DNA from: Waterburya agarophytonicola KI4
GTDB lineage: Bacteria; Cyanobacteriota; Cyanobacteriia; Cyanobacteriales; Xenococcaceae
Direction of reading: 5' to 3'
DNA length: 37,277 nucleotides
Assembly: GCF_020640915.1 (NCBI RefSeq)
Contig: NZ_JADWDC010000006.1
Coordinates: 97,163 to 134,439, forward strand
In this document: piece after piece, positions 34,301-37,277 of the stretch
Layout: every line of letters begins with the position of its first letter
Position numbering within the stretch: the stretch's first letter is position 1
The notes under the pieces: model-generated
Databases searched by the model: none
Seen by the model: only the letters and a program-made list of their open reading frames with translations
Told to the model about the DNA's origin: nothing
Made by a program: the position numbers and the translations under genes

Positions 34301-34868
34301 AGATGTCAAGATCGTTCATCCTGATTATGAATGGTTTGAGGAATTAGGCTTAAAATGGTATGCTCTCCCCGCAGTATGTAATATGTCCCTAGATTTGGGT
34401 GGGGTGCAATATACCTGTACGCCCTTTAATGGTTTTTATATGGGTACGGAAATAGGCGGGCGCAACTTTAGCGATACCTATCGTTATAATAAACTACCCG
34501 CGATCGCGAAGAAGATGGGTTTAGACTGTAGCAGCAACGATACTCTATGGAAAGATCGAGCTTTAATTGAATTGAATGTTGCCGTGTTGCACTCTTTTAA
34601 AGAACAAGGTGTAAGATTGATCGACCATCACTCCATGACTGACTATTTCATGGAATTTATGGCAGACGAACAAAAATGTCAGCGTCCCATTCATGCAGAC
34701 TGGGGTTGGATCGTACCCCCTATATCTGGCTCTTTGACTCCCGTCTATCCTCTTGAATTTGAAAACCGCATTCTCAAGCCGAATTATTTTTATATGTCTG
34801 ATGCTTGGAAATCGGGGGAAACATCGAAAGGGAAATGTCCTTTCGCTCCCTCGGGGAATGATGACTAA
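31350..34868 (+). CDS. nos: Multidomain nitric oxide synthase with SDR-like, EF-hand, [2Fe-2S] and FNR modules
   Basis: The 1172-residue protein would make NO and citrulline from L-arginine, O2 and NAD(P)H. Residues ~8-175 look like an NmrA/SDR-type nucleotide-binding fold. Two canonical EF-hand loops follow at 219-230 (DTNNSGDLDRDE) and 253-264 (DTNQDGSIDFDE). Residues ~280-475 match nothing I know. A BFD-type [2Fe-2S] domain has Cys488, Cys490, Cys522 and Cys525. An FNR-like reductase (~548-765) has RAYTLSS (587-593), FAGGIGVTPA (647-656) and FLCGPQVYMD (731-740). The NOS oxygenase (~795-1150) has WRNSSRCVGR with heme-ligand Cys860, MGTE with substrate-binding Glu1034, DHHSMTDYFMEFM and WIVPPISGSLTPV. 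Animal NOS places oxygenase first and uses FMN; here reductase precedes oxygenase and FMN is absent, somewhat like the Sorangium enzyme. Ca2+ control through the EF-hands is inferred. Confidence 0.93.
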   Translation: MDTQLIVEKKVVVFVSQPNYEPAQRLIDLLQADIGLFKVVEIDDLDNSKADFEDSYTAVMFITPADFPKALYLSNAAVEIVREFNLKQLIWIAPSAERSSGLEQALSRAAEIIKNSGLETIILRHAPIFSDLLNFQKEIKFRRTLSLPLENNSLPWVAPEDIAEGIYKWLAGTNRAKPPKVLTGRSQLGGIDLAQEISTVLERNLDGIGFARRCFKAIDTNNSGDLDRDEMFAYLEQLAYSQEEAEELIEQADTNQDGSIDFDEFVAGLGRHLDKILADLPRQVQYVNVPPSTVLYDLQTRGLDEQSVRAWLALIHSYHNAELAIDKSCTEWLGRGSTSFGSWLENHVLNFVNVYILPSRGILTISEGTLAGKPALTTRMLQSDDRLLVGVRTLDNRSVEWKWENRDTNDIELVKYETDRGGQRTLRFKDDQLVGMSVQGTWLGRKLANNLMFKQESLPRWQINLFRELGELQIEEVNNLVDPDSIVCNCTQTTCGQLQEMIAGGLDTLEKIAEATQITMICGGCQPLVEEMLGSANLDVAEMMFKQDLGRGIFRFQFRPVNEPVISYLPGQHLLIQGRVDGVWVTRAYTLSSNADQNRIYEITVKREEMGLFSRWLCDRADKHALFRISQPRGEYILENEPEVYFFAGGIGVTPAISMMRTLASRKDQRPFYLDWSAPQPQDFVFQKELNFIQRKFPNFKVKLTSTRTEGRLTTEKIQENYSYKEGAVAFLCGPQVYMDAVRSHLLEAGWADDAIRQELFSSKLDEEGNAEPPKRAAVQVAGGIKGIESYSFDVQPVGEVAKEAEAYLKQCYVERGLPEVFLPRWQEVREEIAKTGKYEHTLDELSYGARLAWRNSSRCVGRYFWQSLQIRDMRHLETEEEMYGAIVDHIKIATNKGDLRALMTAFKPDGRRLWNAQLLRYAGYKQEDGMVLGDPANVEFTEQALELGWKPPANPTPFDYLPLVIQLPGKEPKWFDIPPEIILDVKIVHPDYEWFEELGLKWYALPAVCNMSLDLGGVQYTCTPFNGFYMGTEIGGRNFSDTYRYNKLPAIAKKMGLDCSSNDTLWKDRALIELNVAVLHSFKEQGVRLIDHHSMTDYFMEFMADEQKCQRPIHADWGWIVPPISGSLTPVYPLEFENRILKPNYFYMSDAWKSGETSKGKCPFAPSGNDD

Positions 34869-34969
34869 TCAAACTTTTCTTTAATATTTAACGAAAATGT
34901 TGAAGTTTAAGTCCCGTTAGGGGGAAGGTAAGATAACTTGAGCGACGAACCGAACCACATTGCGATCGC

Positions 34970-37249
34970 CTAACTTCCTCCACAATTTCTCGAACCTTCA
35001 ACAATTCTTTCCCCTGTATTATTGGTACGATATGCCGTGAGAATGATATTCCCCGATTTAGCTACCCGAACTCCTCTGGCTGGTTGTATTTTACCTTGGG
35101 CTGTTTCTATGGGTGCGGGAATGGCTGTAGTAGGATGGTTTTTCCCGTTAACGGAAACATTGAGAGAATTCAAAGGTAATGCAGGATCGGGTAGAATTCC
35201 GCCTTTGCCATTAATATTCAGTCCATTTTTGGCTGCTGCTTCTCGATTTGCTTCGCAAGCTTGTTGTGTTGTAGATTCTGGAACGACTATATCGCTAGGC
35301 AATTCTGTAGTTCCCCTAATTGGATCGACATTATTGGTATTAATCGCAATGTTCCCTGCCACATCCCCACTAACATCAATATCGTTGCTATTATTAACCA
35401 GAAAATTATTCCCTCCATCAATGGCATTTCTGGGTTGCAAGCCAAAAATTTGCTCGACATCCAGATTAATATTACCTCCAGATCCCGCCTCCGCAGTAGC
35501 TATCAAATCGTTACCATTACCACTACTAGGAAATGCCACCACAAACCGCGCATCAATATTTAAGTTCCCGCCATCGGCGTTATTAAAAGCCCTAGCAGAA
35601 ATAAAGCTATTGTTTCTTAAAGTAATATCTTCGGCAACTTGTAGATCTATATTTGCACCTTCTCCAAGTTCTGATTGAGTAGCAGCCTCGATCCTGCCTT
35701 CTGTGTCTAGATTGATTGAATTGGCTTGTATATTTATATTTCCAGGTTGTCCTGTTCCTGGTGAAAAGCTGGAATTTTCAGAAGTGGGGAAATTACTAGC
35801 TGAAATTGCTGCTCCATCTTGAATATTTAATTCGTTAGTATTTATACTGATCGCCCCACCATCACCACTTCCTACAGCAATAGCTGCTAAACCTCCAACA
35901 TTATCTTCTGTAGCACCGCTTAGTTCTATTGATTCTTGAGCATTGATAGTTAAATTACCTGCATTACCAATACTTGCAGTATTAGCAGTGATCTGAGAGG
36001 CTTCGCTAAGAACTAATCTATTAGTTTCAATAGTTATATCTCCTCCTTGTCCTGATGGCTCAGAACCAAGAAATGGGCGCACTTGAGCATCGATGAAACT
36101 TCCTTCTCTAATTTCGATTAAATCCGCAGTAATGTTAATATCTCCAGCATCACCATCACCACTTAAATTAGATGTATCAATAGCAACCCCACTATCAATA
36201 ATCGACAATGAAGAGGTATTGATTTCAATATTCCCTCCAGTTCCATTTCCACTGAAGATAGATGTAGAAATATTAGATCCACTATTTATAATCGACAAAG
36301 AAGTGGTATTGATTTCAATATCTCCTCCAGTTCCATTTCCCCCCAAGTCTATTTCCGCGAGGATTTTTCCTCCTGAATCTAGTAAAACTTGGTCTTGCGC
36401 CTCGATCATAATATTACCTGCGTTTCCAGTACCAAAAGTAGAAGTACTTACCCTACCTAGATTAGTTAAAGATAAAGAATCAGTGGTAATATTCACTTGA
36501 CCTGCATTCCCTTGGGCAAAAAGGACTTCATTAGATATTTGGCTAAAAAAGCCATCTACAGTGATATTTCCTGCGGTAATATTTATATCTCCTGAATTTC
36601 CTGTAATTTCGAGATTCTCTACACCAAAATTACCTGGAGAGCCAACATTAGCAGAAATTTGCCCTCCTTCAGACAGAAAAAGATTTTGAGTTGCGATATT
36701 TATATCACCTGTGTCCCCTTCACCGACTGCTTCAGTAATAATTGAACTAGGAAACCTATCACTTCTTTCAATAGAGATGGAATCGCTAACATTAATATTT
36801 ATGTCTCCACTGTTTCCTTGTCCAAATACTCTTCCAGTTATACTTGCTCCATCTGTGATAAAAAGATTTTGAGCCGTAAGATTTATATTTCCAGTGTTAC
36901 CAACTGCTTCAGGATTAATTGCACTTAAAATACCACTTTGTCTGGAATCTCTAATGCCGTCAAAAGTAATATTTTCTGTAGCGGTTAAGGTTATATCCCC
37001 AGTCTCACCTTGATTTGCAATTGCACTAAAGATTCCACCACCATTAAGAAAAGAAATATTCTTTGCTGTAATTTCTATCTTGCTCGCATTTCCAACAGCT
37101 TCGGCAAAAACAGCAGTACTAATAGAAGCGTTATCACTATTAGTACCATCTAAAACAACATTATCTGTGGCATCTATAACTACGTCTCCACCTTGAACAT
37201 TAATAGAATCACTACTAGTACCACTAAGCTTAGACGCACCTAGTTTAGG
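34970..37249 (-). pseudogene. 5'-truncated FHA-type exoprotein gene
   Basis: A continuous minus-strand frame runs from 37249 to the TAG at 34970-34972 and encodes about 760 residues of FHA beta-helix repeats plus the cyanobacterial C-terminal block (QQACEANREAAAKNGL, GKGGILPDP, ILTAYRTNNTGERI). The C-terminal part is clearly paralogous to the FHA exoprotein at 4639-7596. A GTG at 36496 is the first possible start, but the 750 bp before it encode the same kind of repeats in frame (for example GDINITAGNITVDG), so it is not the true start. The frame is closed at 37250-37252 by a stop, with no ATG, GTG or TTG between, and neither a signal peptide nor a TPS domain is present. The gene is therefore broken, displaced by an insertion, or cut at an assembly edge. 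Confidence 0.75.
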
Positions 37250-37250
37250 T
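37224..37250. repeat. Two adjacent palindromes at the broken end of the FHA gene
   Basis: CTAAGCTTAG (37224-37233) is a perfect 10-bp palindrome. ACCTAGTTTAGGT (37238-37250) forms a 5-bp hairpin with a 3-base loop. They coincide with the place where FHA-like coding ends and directly precede the in-frame stop. Subterminal hairpins of this kind occur at the ends of IS200/IS605-type elements, but no transposase is in view. Confidence 0.5.
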
Positions 37251-37277
37251 TATAATCAGGGAAAAAAAAGAGCGATC

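Noticed and set aside
34869-34969. Bidirectional terminator between the NO synthase and the second FHA gene
   Set aside because: Only a 6-bp AAACTT/AAGTTT pairing with a large loop is visible; too weak to call.
36494-36496. GTG at 36496 as the true start of the second FHA gene
   Set aside because: In-frame FHA repeat coding continues 750 bp upstream and no signal peptide follows this GTG.
35022-36500. Plus-strand open frames opposite the second FHA gene
   Set aside because: Same antisense shadow effect of repetitive beta-helix coding.

Overview
The window most likely comes from a cyanobacterial chromosome. The palindrome GCGATCGC (the HIP1 motif of many cyanobacteria) and its shortened forms recur in and between genes, the DNA is AT-rich, and Shine-Dalgarno sequences are weak or absent. 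Several families seen here are typical of large-genome cyanobacteria: FHA-type exoproteins with the cyanobacterial C-terminal domain, a pentapeptide-repeat protein and a multidomain NO synthase. I cannot name the genus.

Layout. (1) 3-4507, plus strand: the 3' part of a tandem GT2 glycosyltransferase with a repetitive coiled-coil N-terminus, then a large GT-C-like membrane protein. (2) 4639-10215, minus strand: an FHA-type exoprotein and a GH116 beta-glucosidase. (3) 10387-14466, minus strand: a probable operon of a membrane GT2, a pentapeptide-repeat protein and a Wzc-like polysaccharide co-polymerase whose kinase P-loop is degenerate. (4) 14467-15265: an AT-rich divergent intergenic region. 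(5) 15266-30373, plus strand: a tight run of eleven genes for a Wzx/Wzy-type exopolysaccharide. It holds six glycosyltransferases, a flippase, a polymerase/ligase-like protein, a hexapeptide acetyltransferase, a sulfotransferase and, in the middle, a one-module NRPS (half condensation domain, adenylation, carrier, thioesterase with a Cys nucleophile). A hairpin follows. (6) 30518-30589, minus strand: tRNA-Asn(GTT). (7) 30732-34868, plus strand: a small conserved hypothetical gene and a 1172-residue nitric oxide synthase. (8) 34970-37249, minus strand: a second FHA-type exoprotein gene that has lost its 5' end.

How the genes fit together. Regions 3 and 5 are best read as one locus that builds, flips and polymerises a decorated (acetylated, probably sulfated) surface polysaccharide. 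The embedded NRPS suggests that an amino acid or acyl group is also activated there. No priming sugar-phosphate transferase and no outer-membrane (Wza/OPX) exporter is visible, so those must lie elsewhere. The FHA proteins would be further cell-surface material, but no TpsB partner is present.

The most unusual gene is the NO synthase. Its order is SDR/NmrA-like domain, two canonical EF-hands, an unassigned ~190-residue region, a BFD-type [2Fe-2S] domain, an FNR-type FAD/NAD(P)H reductase and, at the C-terminus, the heme oxygenase domain. The electron-supply modules therefore precede the oxygenase, no FMN domain is present, and a Ca2+ sensor appears to be built into the chain.
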